Shown here: one piece after another, positions 1 through 6,102 of the stretch
Layout of the letters: the number at the start of each line of letters is the position of its first letter
Position numbering within the stretch: the stretch's first letter is position 1
Assembly: GCA_043764015.1 (NCBI GenBank)
Contig: JAYUKY010000024.1
Coordinates: 1 to 18,746, forward strand
Reading direction: 5' to 3'
Origin: JANYGM01 sp043764015
Lineage (GTDB): Bacteria; Bacteroidota; Bacteroidia; Cytophagales; Thermonemataceae
DNA length: 18,746 nucleotides
Notes under the pieces: model-generated
What the model was told of the DNA's origin: nothing
Seen by the model: only the letters and a program-made list of their open reading frames with translations
Database searches by the model: none
Translations under genes and position numbers: made by a program

Positions 1-94
1 ATTGTGAATTGTGAATTGTGAATTGTGAATTGTGAATTGTGAATTGTGAATTGTGAATTGTGAATTGTGAATTGTGAATTGTGAATTGTGAATT
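1..94. repeat. ATTGTGA heptanucleotide tandem array
   Basis: Thirteen perfect consecutive copies of the 7-bp unit ATTGTGA plus three bases fill the left edge of the window, so the array probably extends beyond it. There are no spacers, which excludes a CRISPR array. It lies upstream of the gene at 170 and has no open frame of interest. A decayed version of the same heptad occurs at 18374-18408. Its function is unknown; expansion by slippage is the likely origin. Confidence 0.97.
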
Positions 95-169
95 AGTACA
101 AAATTTAGTAGCTAATATTTTAATAAAAATACTTTAACATACATTACAAAATATAATTTAATATCATTT

Positions 170-613
170 ATGGACATCAGACACAACGCCCTGCAACAAC
201 CAGCAGAAATTCTACTTAAAGAAATTGACCTAGAAAACCATATTAGAACACAATTAGACGAAACACAGATTTATTTTGACTATAATCTCGTGCCTGACAC
301 AGAAACAAGCAATCTAATCATCAAATTAGACCTTATTACTATCAATAGAGAACATAATCAGAAGTTTTTGTTTCATTCTGTCAAAGGAAATAACAAAATT
401 TCTATCCTAGAAGAGATGATTTCTTACATTGCAGAATACAAAAAAAATCAGGAAAGTTATGAAATTCAATGGTTAGATGCCAAAAATAATAGTAAAGTGG
501 AACTTTCTTGGTTTCGTGGGAATGATATTTTTGATATTCTCCAAAAATTTTATTACGACAAAGAAAAAAGTCGCTTTAAAATCCTCAAAATCAAGCTAAT
601 GCCAGAAGCTTGA
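170..613 (+). CDS. Hypothetical protein, 147 aa
   Basis: I do not recognise this family. The product is a soluble, charged 147-residue protein with no signal peptide or membrane segment. It alternates hydrophobic and polar stretches, for example LIIKLDLITINREHNQKF near residues 49-66, which suggests a small alpha/beta fold, and it ends in a Lys-rich strand-like segment (FKILKIKLMPEA). The ATG at 170 is the first good start and is preceded only by AT-rich sequence. The stop is followed after four bases by a heptad repeat block (618-659). It is co-oriented with the next gene, 108 bp downstream. No function can be assigned. Confidence 0.72.
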   Translation: MDIRHNALQQPAEILLKEIDLENHIRTQLDETQIYFDYNLVPDTETSNLIIKLDLITINREHNQKFLFHSVKGNNKISILEEMISYIAEYKKNQESYEIQWLDAKNNSKVELSWFRGNDIFDILQKFYYDKEKSRFKILKIKLMPEA

Positions 614-617
614 TTTT

Positions 618-659
618 TAGGTACGAAGTTTGAAGTATGAGGTACGAAAATTGAAATAC
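618..659 (+). repeat. GARGTAC-type heptad repeat block 1
   Basis: Six consecutive degenerate 7-mers read TAGGTAC, GAAGTTT, GAAGTAT, GAGGTAC, GAAAATT, GAAATAC. The block starts four bases after the stop codon of the 170-613 gene. The order of heptads is nearly the same as in the block at 1501, so these are copies of one roughly 40-bp element rather than independent slippage. Function unknown. Confidence 0.85.
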
Positions 660-721
660 AAAGCTGAAAAATCAAAAAACAAACAAAAACACGCTAAAAA
701 CAAATCAAAAATACAATAAAA

Positions 722-1495
722 ATGTCCAATTCTGTTAAAAATATTAGTACACTCAATCCCAAAATTTCTGTTACTTTAGATGCGCAAATAGCTGATTTTG
801 TACGACAAGTTGTTACTGTTTCTCGTGAACAACTACTTGCCATTTATCTTTATGGTGAGATAACGCAGGAAAGTTTTGACGAAAAACGCTCTACTATCAA
901 AACTTTTATTGTTTTTGAAAAAGTTAGTACAGACTTGCTAGAAATGATTGCTCCGCCTATTTTGTCGGCTAACAAAACGTTTAATTTGCAGGCAAATATC
1001 ATCACAAAAGATGAAATGTTGACCTCCTCTGACGTTTTTCCAATAGAATTTACGGACATAAAAGTCAAAAATTATCTTATTTATGGCAAAGATGTTTTTC
1101 GTAGTCTTACTATTTCTTTGGAGGATATTCGTTGCTCGTGTGAGAGAAATTTGAAGGAAATGCTCTTTTCAATGCGACATTATTTTATGCTAGAACTTAA
1201 GAATCCTGCTAATTTGACAGAAAAACTTACAACTAATTTTTCAGAGCTTCTGATTTGTCTTGATATGGTAATTTATTTACGTACTGGTTTTTTTGCAACA
1301 AGTACAGAAAACATCATTAACAACGTCAAAAGTGAGTTAGAGGTGGATAACGCACCGCTACAAACCGTTTATGAGATGCAACAAGGGCGGGCTGGACGTG
1401 GAAATCATACAGAAATAATCACTATCTACAACAATTATCTTAACCTAATTGTGCGTACTGCCTCTATGGTGGATAAATTTGAAGTGTATAGGTAA
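722..1495 (+). CDS. Degenerate nucleotidyltransferase-like protein, 257 aa
   Basis: Residues 39-66 (core IYLYGEITQESFDEKR at 41-56) have the shape of the minimal nucleotidyltransferase core, normally Y-L-x-G-S ... D-x-D. Here the Ser after Gly is Glu (YGE, 44-46), and the place of the metal-binding D-x-D reads STIKTFIVF. Residues about 105-155 (FPIEFTDIKVKNYLIYGKDVF, then an Arg-rich helix ending CERNLKEMLFSMRHYF) resemble the region after the core in many uncharacterised bacterial nucleotidyltransferase-fold proteins. An alpha-helical C-terminus follows. By family knowledge it should adopt the fold; from the visible substitutions I infer it is catalytically dead or highly divergent. The ATG at 722 gives a full-length frame. 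A heptad repeat block starts six bases after the stop. Confidence 0.72.
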   Translation: MSNSVKNISTLNPKISVTLDAQIADFVRQVVTVSREQLLAIYLYGEITQESFDEKRSTIKTFIVFEKVSTDLLEMIAPPILSANKTFNLQANIITKDEMLTSSDVFPIEFTDIKVKNYLIYGKDVFRSLTISLEDIRCSCERNLKEMLFSMRHYFMLELKNPANLTEKLTTNFSELLICLDMVIYLRTGFFATSTENIINNVKSELEVDNAPLQTVYEMQQGRAGRGNHTEIITIYNNYLNLIVRTASMVDKFEVYR

Positions 1496-1500
1496 TTTTT

Positions 1501-1535
1501 GAGGTACGAAGTTAGAGGTATGAAGTACGAAAATT
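1501..1535 (+). repeat. GARGTAC-type heptad repeat block 2
   Basis: Five 7-mers read GAGGTAC, GAAGTTA, GAGGTAT, GAAGTAC, GAAAATT. The order matches block 1 (618-659), and both are preceded by a short T run just after a stop codon. The block occupies most of the 52-bp gap before the next gene. Confidence 0.85.
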
Positions 1536-1547
1536 AAGACACAAAAA

Positions 1548-2021
1548 GTGCCATTGTTTGTATCATCACAAATAATAATAAATATATCAATTATATTCAT
1601 TTTGAAAAGATATTTTTTAATATTTTTGAGTTTTCACTTTCTTTTGGGCGGATTTCTGCCCAAAAGTGACTTTATGCTCGTGGCAAAGTTGCCTAATCTG
1701 TACCAAGAATATGAGAAAATCAATGGAAAAACTAATTTTTTTGAGTTTTTGGAGGAACAATTTTTGGAGCAATTTTTAGAACAAAGTCTAAACTTTGAAA
1801 GCATTTTTGGTTTGGATGATGATGATGAAAACGAAGAAAATGAGGCAATACCTATTCCGTTTCAGAGCCAACAGCTTACCAATATTGTGCTTTTTTCTAT
1901 GAAAAACATACAATTTTCGTTTAATAATTTTGCTCAAATCCTTGAAAAGAACTTTTTAATTTACAAAGAAAGTTACTTTTATATTTTTTCTGGCTTTGTA
2001 TTCCAGCCTCCAAAAAATTAA
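1548..2021 (+). CDS. Probable exported acidic protein, up to 157 aa
   Basis: The product begins with a basic/hydrophobic segment (KRYFLIFLSFHFLLGG) that looks like a signal peptide or membrane anchor. A mature domain follows, starting SDFMLVAKLPNLYQEYEKIN, then FFEFLEEQFLEQFLEQ, an Asp/Glu run DDDDENEENEE and a hydrophobic C-terminus. The LPxLYxxY ... FFEFL pattern resembles small exported proteins of unknown function that I associate with Bacteroidota, but I cannot name a family. The start is uncertain: the open frame begins at GTG 1548, while TTG 1602 would place the Lys-Arg pair right at the N-terminus. A 12-bp unit is duplicated in tandem at 1754-1777 (QFLE QFLE). Expression is unproven. 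Confidence 0.55.
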   Translation: MPLFVSSQIIINISIIFILKRYFLIFLSFHFLLGGFLPKSDFMLVAKLPNLYQEYEKINGKTNFFEFLEEQFLEQFLEQSLNFESIFGLDDDDENEENEAIPIPFQSQQLTNIVLFSMKNIQFSFNNFAQILEKNFLIYKESYFYIFSGFVFQPPKN

Positions 2022-2070
2022 GCTTGCTTGCGTATTGCGTGCAATACACGTAATACTTGTGTAAGCAAGC
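2022..2070. repeat. Imperfect hairpin after the exported-protein gene
   Basis: Outer arms GCTTGCTT (2022-2029) and AAGCAAGC (2063-2070), and inner arms GTATTGCGTG (2032-2041) and CACGTAATAC (2047-2056, one mismatch), form a long hairpin with a bulge. It begins immediately after the stop codon of the upstream gene. It has no proper T tract, so it is either a degenerate terminator or an intergenic hairpin repeat. Confidence 0.65.
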
Positions 2071-2124
2071 GCAAAACATATTTTAATTCAAAAAATAATT
2101 TCAAAAATTTTAATAATCTAAAAA

Positions 2125-2604
2125 ATGAAAAATATCATTTTTATAGCCGTTTTGCTGACTTCATTTTCAGCAAATACGCCTCTTTGCGCACAAAAAAATG
2201 TGCCACAAGTCGTTCAAACCACTTTCAAAGCTATGTTTGCTGATGCCAAAAAGGTGAAGTATAGCAAAGAAACTGATGGCAGTTTTGAGGTTGATTTTAA
2301 GCAAAATAACATCAAAAGTTCTGTTCATATCTCCGCAAAAGGTGACTGGTTGGAAACTGAACAGGAAATCAAAAAAACTGATTTGCCAAAAGTTGTACTG
2401 GAGAGGATAACACAGCTATACCCTGAATGGAAAATCAAGAGTTGTGAAAAAGTGAAAATGCTTGATGCCGTTACTGGCACTTTTACCTTCTATGAGGTTT
2501 TGGTAAAAAAAAGTGGGGAAAGTATGGAGCTAAAATGGACAAAAGACGGCAATAGTATTGAACTAACTGGAACGCCTAAACAGGAACAGAAAGGAGAAAA
2601 ATAA
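2125..2604 (+). CDS. PepSY-like exported protein, 159 aa
   Basis: The N-terminus is a clear signal peptide (MKNIIFIAVLLTSF ... CAQ, about 23 residues), so the product is exported, probably to the periplasm. The mature part reads as two related alpha/beta repeats: a helix VPQVVQTTFKAMFADAKKVKY followed by strands with the pattern SFEVDFKQNNIKSSVHIS and GDWLETE, then LPKVVLERITQLYPEWKI with another strand set. This organisation, with the helix followed by Y/F-x-V-x-F strands and a G-x-W/L-x-E-T-E turn, matches the PepSY-like family common as small periplasmic proteins in Bacteroidota (PF11396 type). The biochemical role is not established; binding or inhibition of other exported proteins has been suggested for PepSY domains in general. 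It ends before a strong bidirectional terminator. Confidence 0.8.
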   Translation: MKNIIFIAVLLTSFSANTPLCAQKNVPQVVQTTFKAMFADAKKVKYSKETDGSFEVDFKQNNIKSSVHISAKGDWLETEQEIKKTDLPKVVLERITQLYPEWKIKSCEKVKMLDAVTGTFTFYEVLVKKSGESMELKWTKDGNSIELTGTPKQEQKGEK

Positions 2605-2634
2605 GTGTGAAGTTTCATTGACTCATTTTTCTCT

Positions 2635-2685
2635 AAAAACCCTTCAAGAAAGTAGCACAAATGCTATTTTTTTGAAGGGTTTTTG
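2635..2685. terminator. Bidirectional rho-independent terminator
   Basis: Arms AAAACCCTTCAA (2636-2647) and TTGAAGGGTTTT (2672-2683) are fully complementary. A second small stem lies inside the loop (TAGCA/TGCTA, about 2653-2666). The stem is flanked by an A tract on the left and a T tract on the right, so it can stop transcription from the + gene at 2125 and from porT on the - strand, which converge here. Confidence 0.88.
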
Positions 2686-2717
2686 TTGTATTCTTCTGAA
2701 AAATTATCTTCTCAAAA

Positions 2718-3488
2718 CTACTCAAAAAACAAATAAAGTGATACAGAATAATTATGTAGCTTTGATATTGGCGTAGTGTAGGGATTTTTATCTTGTACAA
2801 AAACATTGTTCAAACCAGTAGAAAAACGTAATTCTGGAGAAAATTTGAACCTAGAAAAAAACTTTTCAAAACCTGCGCCAATCTCCAAAGCTACATCACT
2901 TGTACTTACTCGCACAATATCCTGTTGCTCTGCCCTACGTGTAGAGATAGCAAAAGAGGGTTTTATACCTGCCACAAGGTACACACGTGAATCTCCACGC
3001 CTTTGCGACTTAAATTTAGCCTGTAAAGGCAAATCCAAAATAGTGGATTCTACAGTTTTGAGTGTAATTTCTTTCGTTGCGAGGTTGGTATATTCTATAG
3101 TGCGCTCATTAAAGGTTGCCATTGGTGCAAAACGCAAATCAACATAATCATTGATGCGGTAATTAGCTAAAAGCCCCAAAGCAAAGCCTGTAGTAACTTT
3201 TGCGTTCATCAAAAGGTTAGGATTACTAGCATAATCTTCAGAATTTGTAATATTAAATCTGGTCAAATTCAGCCCAATAATAAAGCCATAATGCCAGTCT
3301 TGCTCATCATAATCTGCCAAATTAGTAGGCGCATAGCTCCCACGTGAACGCCTTTGCGTTTGCGCCTGCGTATCAAAAATAGCTAAAAAAATGAGCAATA
3401 AAAATAAACAAAAACTGCTTATACTTCTTACAGAGATGGTTTTTTCCCCATATAAATAGAACTTACGCCAAAAGAGAGAGATGTGCAT
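2718..3488 (-). CDS. porT: PorT-type T9SS outer-membrane protein
   Basis: A 256-aa protein with an export signal (SFCLFLLLIFLAIFDTQAQ, ending near residue 43), then a linker rich in Arg/Ser and an outer-membrane beta-barrel made of alternating strands. The segment DYDEQDWHYGFIIGLNLTRF starts the barrel. Further strands follow (GFALGLLANYRINDYVDLRF, VYLVAGIKPSFAI, ALEIGAGFEKFF, SPELRFSTGLN), and the protein ends YSVSLYLFFE with the terminal aromatic typical of barrels. PorT is a component of the type IX secretion system of Bacteroidota, needed for secretion and gliding. porT following ubiE/menG is a recurrent Bacteroidota arrangement. The only Met start in frame is at 3488, which overlaps the end of ubiE by 61 bp and gives an unusually long n-region; a non-ATG start nearer 3430 cannot be excluded. 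Probably co-transcribed with ubiE. Confidence 0.88.
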   Translation of the reverse strand: MHISLFWRKFYLYGEKTISVRSISSFCLFLLLIFLAIFDTQAQTQRRSRGSYAPTNLADYDEQDWHYGFIIGLNLTRFNITNSEDYASNPNLLMNAKVTTGFALGLLANYRINDYVDLRFAPMATFNERTIEYTNLATKEITLKTVESTILDLPLQAKFKSQRRGDSRVYLVAGIKPSFAISTRRAEQQDIVRVSTSDVALEIGAGFEKFFSRFKFSPELRFSTGLNNVFVQDKNPYTTPISKLHNYSVSLYLFFE

Positions 3489-4156
3489 TTTGAATTTTTA
3501 AAGCCAATTTTATCTAAAATAGTAATAAATTTTTCTCCATCAGGAAAAGCCGCCACAGACTCAGGCAAATACGTATAAGCACGAGTATCTTTTGACACAA
3601 GTTTCCCAATAGTCGGCAAAATATAACTAAAATAGAAATTATACAACTGTTTTATAGGAAAAGTTTGTGGACGAGAAAACTCTAGCACAACAACCGTGCC
3701 GTTTGGCTTCAAAACCCTATACATATCCGCCAAGCCCTTCTCTAAATTTTCAAAATTACGCACGCCAAAAGCCACAATAACCGCATCAAACGTATTATCA
3801 GGGAAATTTAGTCCTTCAGAATCTCCAGTAATCATTTCTATTTTGTCAGAAATATTTCTTTTCTTCATTTTCTCACGACCAACAGACAACATTCCTTCAG
3901 AAATATCTACACCAATTACTTTATCAGGATTTAGGGCGAGTGCCTCAATGGCAAAGTCCCCTGTACCTGTCGCCACGTCCAAGATAAGTTTTGGTTTTTC
4001 TGGTGCAAGCATTTTGATAGCCTTTTTGCGCCACAAAATATCAATACCCAAACTTAGTGTGTGATTAAGCAAATCATATTTAGGAGAAATATTATCAAAC
4101 ATTTCTGCTACTTCTGTTTTTTTGCTATCTGATTTATTATAAGGAAGAACAGCCAT
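3428..4156 (-). CDS. ubiE/menG: Demethylmenaquinone methyltransferase (UbiE/MenG)
   Basis: A 242-aa class I SAM-dependent methyltransferase that adds the ring methyl group in the last step of menaquinone synthesis, in the cytoplasm at the membrane face. The family signature YDLLNHTLSLGID is at residues 28-40. SAM motif I LDVATGTGDFAIE is at 59-71, the acidic strand-2 motif VIGVDIS at 80-86, GDSEGLNF at 111-118, FGVRNFEN at 130-137, and RVLKPNGTVVVLEFSRP at 147-163. Length fits the family (about 240). The start at 4156 keeps the usual N-terminus with the VAEMFDNISPKYD motif. It is the first gene of a two-gene unit with porT, whose start overlaps it. Menaquinone rather than ubiquinone is inferred from the Bacteroidota context. 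Confidence 0.96.
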   Translation of the reverse strand: MAVLPYNKSDSKKTEVAEMFDNISPKYDLLNHTLSLGIDILWRKKAIKMLAPEKPKLILDVATGTGDFAIEALALNPDKVIGVDISEGMLSVGREKMKKRNISDKIEMITGDSEGLNFPDNTFDAVIVAFGVRNFENLEKGLADMYRVLKPNGTVVVLEFSRPQTFPIKQLYNFYFSYILPTIGKLVSKDTRAYTYLPESVAAFPDGEKFITILDKIGFKNSKCTSLSFGVSSIYMGKKPSL

Positions 4157-4159
4157 TTT

Positions 4160-4208
4160 GAGGTGTGAAATTTGAAGTACGAGGTACGAATTTTGTAGTA
4201 CGAATATT
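4160..4208 (+). repeat. GARGTAC-type heptad repeat block 3
   Basis: Seven 7-mers read GAGGTGT, GAAATTT, GAAGTAC, GAGGTAC, GAATTTT, GTAGTAC, GAATATT. The block sits three bases upstream of the ubiE start codon, so in a ubiE transcript it would lie in the 5' leader as its complement. It has the same strand orientation as the other four blocks even though ubiE runs the other way. Confidence 0.85.
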
Positions 4209-4526
4209 TATTCCGTTTCTGTATATTTTTTAAACTACTATTTTGTGTGAATAGTTTTAAAACAAAGATTTTATTTATATCTTTGTGCAAAGATAACACT
4301 CAATTTTGGAAAGTACACAATAAAATTCAATAAAACGTAATAAGATTACAGAAATTTTAGCTGAATTTTCTCTAAAAAATATTTTAGGTATGATTATTGC
4401 TAATGTTAGGAAAACAAAACAAATCCTCTAATTATTGTCCTAAAATCTTTGAATGACGCAACTTTCCGCAAATAGTACAGGCATCTTGCCATTAGTTAAA
4501 TTAAATTTCATTCAAAAAAACGTATA
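4209..4526. other. Divergent intergenic region between ubiE and porV
   Basis: This AT-rich stretch must carry the promoters for both ubiE-porT (leftward) and porV (rightward). Apart from the candidate ubiE promoter around 4263-4291 I see no clear element. There is no convincing TTTG/TAnnTTTG pair for porV; TCTTTG near 4447 is the best partial match. No RNA gene and no additional open frame are supported. Confidence 0.5.
4263..4291 (-). promoter_or_regulatory. Candidate ubiE-porT promoter
   Basis: Read on the - strand there is TTTG (complement of 4288-4291), a 17-bp spacer, then AATCTTTG (complement of 4263-4270), one mismatch from the Bacteroidota sigma -7 element TAnnTTTG and with accepted spacing. 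Transcription would start near 4256, giving a leader of about 100 nt that contains heptad block 3. The CAAAGAT/ATCTTTG dyad at 4263-4285 could also be an operator. Confidence 0.35.
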
Positions 4527-5762
4527 ATGACAAAACGTAATTTAAGCAACCCAAAAAATATTTTTTTAGCCACAATTCTTCTTCTTGGAGGTACACAACA
4601 AGCATTTTCACAAGCCACAAGCGGTGCAAATGTACTTACAACTGCTATGCCTTTTCTAAATATTCCCGTTGATGCTCGTGCCGCAGGTATGGGAGATGTG
4701 GGCGTTTCTACTTCGTTTGATGCTAATGCAAGCTTTTGGAATCCTGCAAAAACAGTTTTTTCGGAGAAACAATACGGTGTGGCACTTTCTTACACTCCTT
4801 GGCTAAAAAGCCTTGTCAATGATATGTCTTTGTCTTATCTCACAGGTTTTTACAAAATAAATGAACGTCAGGCCTTAGATATTGGAATGACTTATTTCAA
4901 TTTGGGGAGCATTCAATATACTGATGCAAATGGTGGAAGTTTGGGTGATGGTCGTCCTCGTGAATTTGCTATTAGGGCGCATTATTCTACCAAATTAAGT
5001 GATGAGTTTAGTATTGCTGTTGGTGGTTTTTATGCTAATTCTAACATTACGCAAGGTTTGGGTGGCTCTAATGGACCTAATCCTACACGTCCTGGAAATA
5101 CTGCAGGTGCAGACATCAGTGCTTTTTATAGAAAAACGGGGCTTACAGTTGCTCAACTTCCTTTAGATATTAGTGCTGGCGCAAATATTTCTAATATTGG
5201 TGCAAAAGTTTCTTATGGCGGAAACAACCAACGTGATTTTATTCCTATTAACTTTCGTATTGGTAGCACAGGAAAAGTAAGCCTTGACCCTTACAACAAA
5301 TTAGCTGTTTCCTTAGAATTTAATAAATTATTAGTGCCAACACCTCCCACACGTGATGCCGTTACAGGTCAAATTATCTCTGGAAAAGACCCAAGAGATA
5401 TTACACTTTTGCAAGGTATTTTTGGTTCTTTTTCTGATGCGCCAGGCGGATTTGGAGAGGAAATGAGAGAATTTATGATAAATTTTGGTACAGAATATTC
5501 TTATTCAGACGAACAAGGAAATGAATTATTTTTGGTACGTGGTGGCTATGTTCACGAGGCACAAGACAAAGGAGACCGCAAATATTTTACGGCAGGCATT
5601 GGCGCAAGATACCAAGTTTTTGGTTTAGATGTGGCTTATATGATACCTACAACACGTTCTAGCCCACTTGCAAATACATTACGCTTTACTTTACACCTTA
5701 ATTTTGGAAGCGGTAACAATAATACAAGTGGTGGCGTGCCAGAAGTTGCACCAGCCAACTAA
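4527..5762 (+). CDS. porV: PorV (LptO) T9SS outer-membrane protein
   Basis: A 411-aa outer-membrane beta-barrel of the FadL-like PorV family. The N-terminus (MTKRNLSNPKNIFLATILLL ... AFSQA) is a signal peptide cleaved near residue 29. The mature start carries the hallmark TTAMPFLNIPVDARAAGMGD followed by VGVSTSFDANASFWNPAK, diagnostic for PorV/PorQ-type barrels, then repeated strands and the C-terminal strand LANTLRFTLHLNFG. PorV receives substrates from the translocon and works with the sortase PorU to release or attach C-terminal-domain cargo. Length is near that of the Porphyromonas protein (about 390). porU, often adjacent in other genomes, is not in this window. The start at 4527 leaves a normal signal peptide. 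A heptad repeat begins directly after the stop codon. Confidence 0.93.
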   Translation: MTKRNLSNPKNIFLATILLLGGTQQAFSQATSGANVLTTAMPFLNIPVDARAAGMGDVGVSTSFDANASFWNPAKTVFSEKQYGVALSYTPWLKSLVNDMSLSYLTGFYKINERQALDIGMTYFNLGSIQYTDANGGSLGDGRPREFAIRAHYSTKLSDEFSIAVGGFYANSNITQGLGGSNGPNPTRPGNTAGADISAFYRKTGLTVAQLPLDISAGANISNIGAKVSYGGNNQRDFIPINFRIGSTGKVSLDPYNKLAVSLEFNKLLVPTPPTRDAVTGQIISGKDPRDITLLQGIFGSFSDAPGGFGEEMREFMINFGTEYSYSDEQGNELFLVRGGYVHEAQDKGDRKYFTAGIGARYQVFGLDVAYMIPTTRSSPLANTLRFTLHLNFGSGNNNTSGGVPEVAPAN

Positions 5763-5797
5763 GAAGTACGAGGTTTGAAGTACGAAGTACGAATTTT
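5763..5797 (+). repeat. GARGTAC-type heptad repeat block 4
   Basis: Five 7-mers read GAAGTAC, GAGGTTT, GAAGTAC, GAAGTAC, GAATTTT. The first base of the block immediately follows the porV stop codon. Same strand and same 7-bp register as the other blocks. Confidence 0.85.
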
Positions 5798-5909
5798 TGT
5801 ATTAAAATGTATTGTAGATACGTCGCAAGAGCGTTATGCTTGCATACCAACATAGGTAATTGTACATAATCAGTTGGTATCAAAAGCCCAAAGTTTAGCA
5901 CTCAAATAT

Positions 5910-6016
5910 CTCTGCACCGTCAGCTAAAGCAGACGGCAAAGGAAAAAAAGTGAACAGAAATGTTTTGTCCTACTTTTTATTATATTTTGCCGTCTGCTTT
6001 AGCTGACGGTGCAGAG
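5910..6016. repeat. 107-bp element with perfect 31-bp inverted repeats
   Basis: The left arm 5910-5940 and right arm 5986-6016 are perfect reverse complements over 31 bp, separated by 45 bp. The loop adds a further short pairing (AAAAAGT 5945-5951 with ACTTTTT 5972-5978). Each arm is itself a near-palindrome, CCGTCAGC-TAAA-GCAGACGG, with one mismatch. The arms are GC-rich against an AT-rich background. It lies between porV and porX and could end porV transcription, but the size and nested symmetry suggest a MITE- or REP-like element. No terminal target duplication is evident. Confidence 0.88.
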
Positions 6017-6102
6017 AACTTCAAGTGCTTGACTTTCTGATTTGCACTTATTCAAAAACTAGGAAAGCACAACAGCCTACCATAACACCAAAAAAATACC
6101 AA

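Noticed and set aside
1..94. Possible CRISPR array
   Set aside because: Units are 7 bp, contiguous and without spacers; no cas genes nearby.
2028..2243. Open frame of 71 codons on the + strand
   Set aside because: It overlaps the PepSY-like gene in another frame, has a start in a hairpin and low-complexity composition; a shadow frame.
4108..4299. Open frame upstream of ubiE on the - strand
   Set aside because: Overlaps the ubiE start and reads through the heptad block; Lys/Phe/Ile-rich composition is typical of AT-rich noncoding DNA.
6025..6102. N-terminal extension of PorX
   Set aside because: The extra 26 residues lie before the conserved receiver start and derive from sequence just beside the inverted-repeat element.
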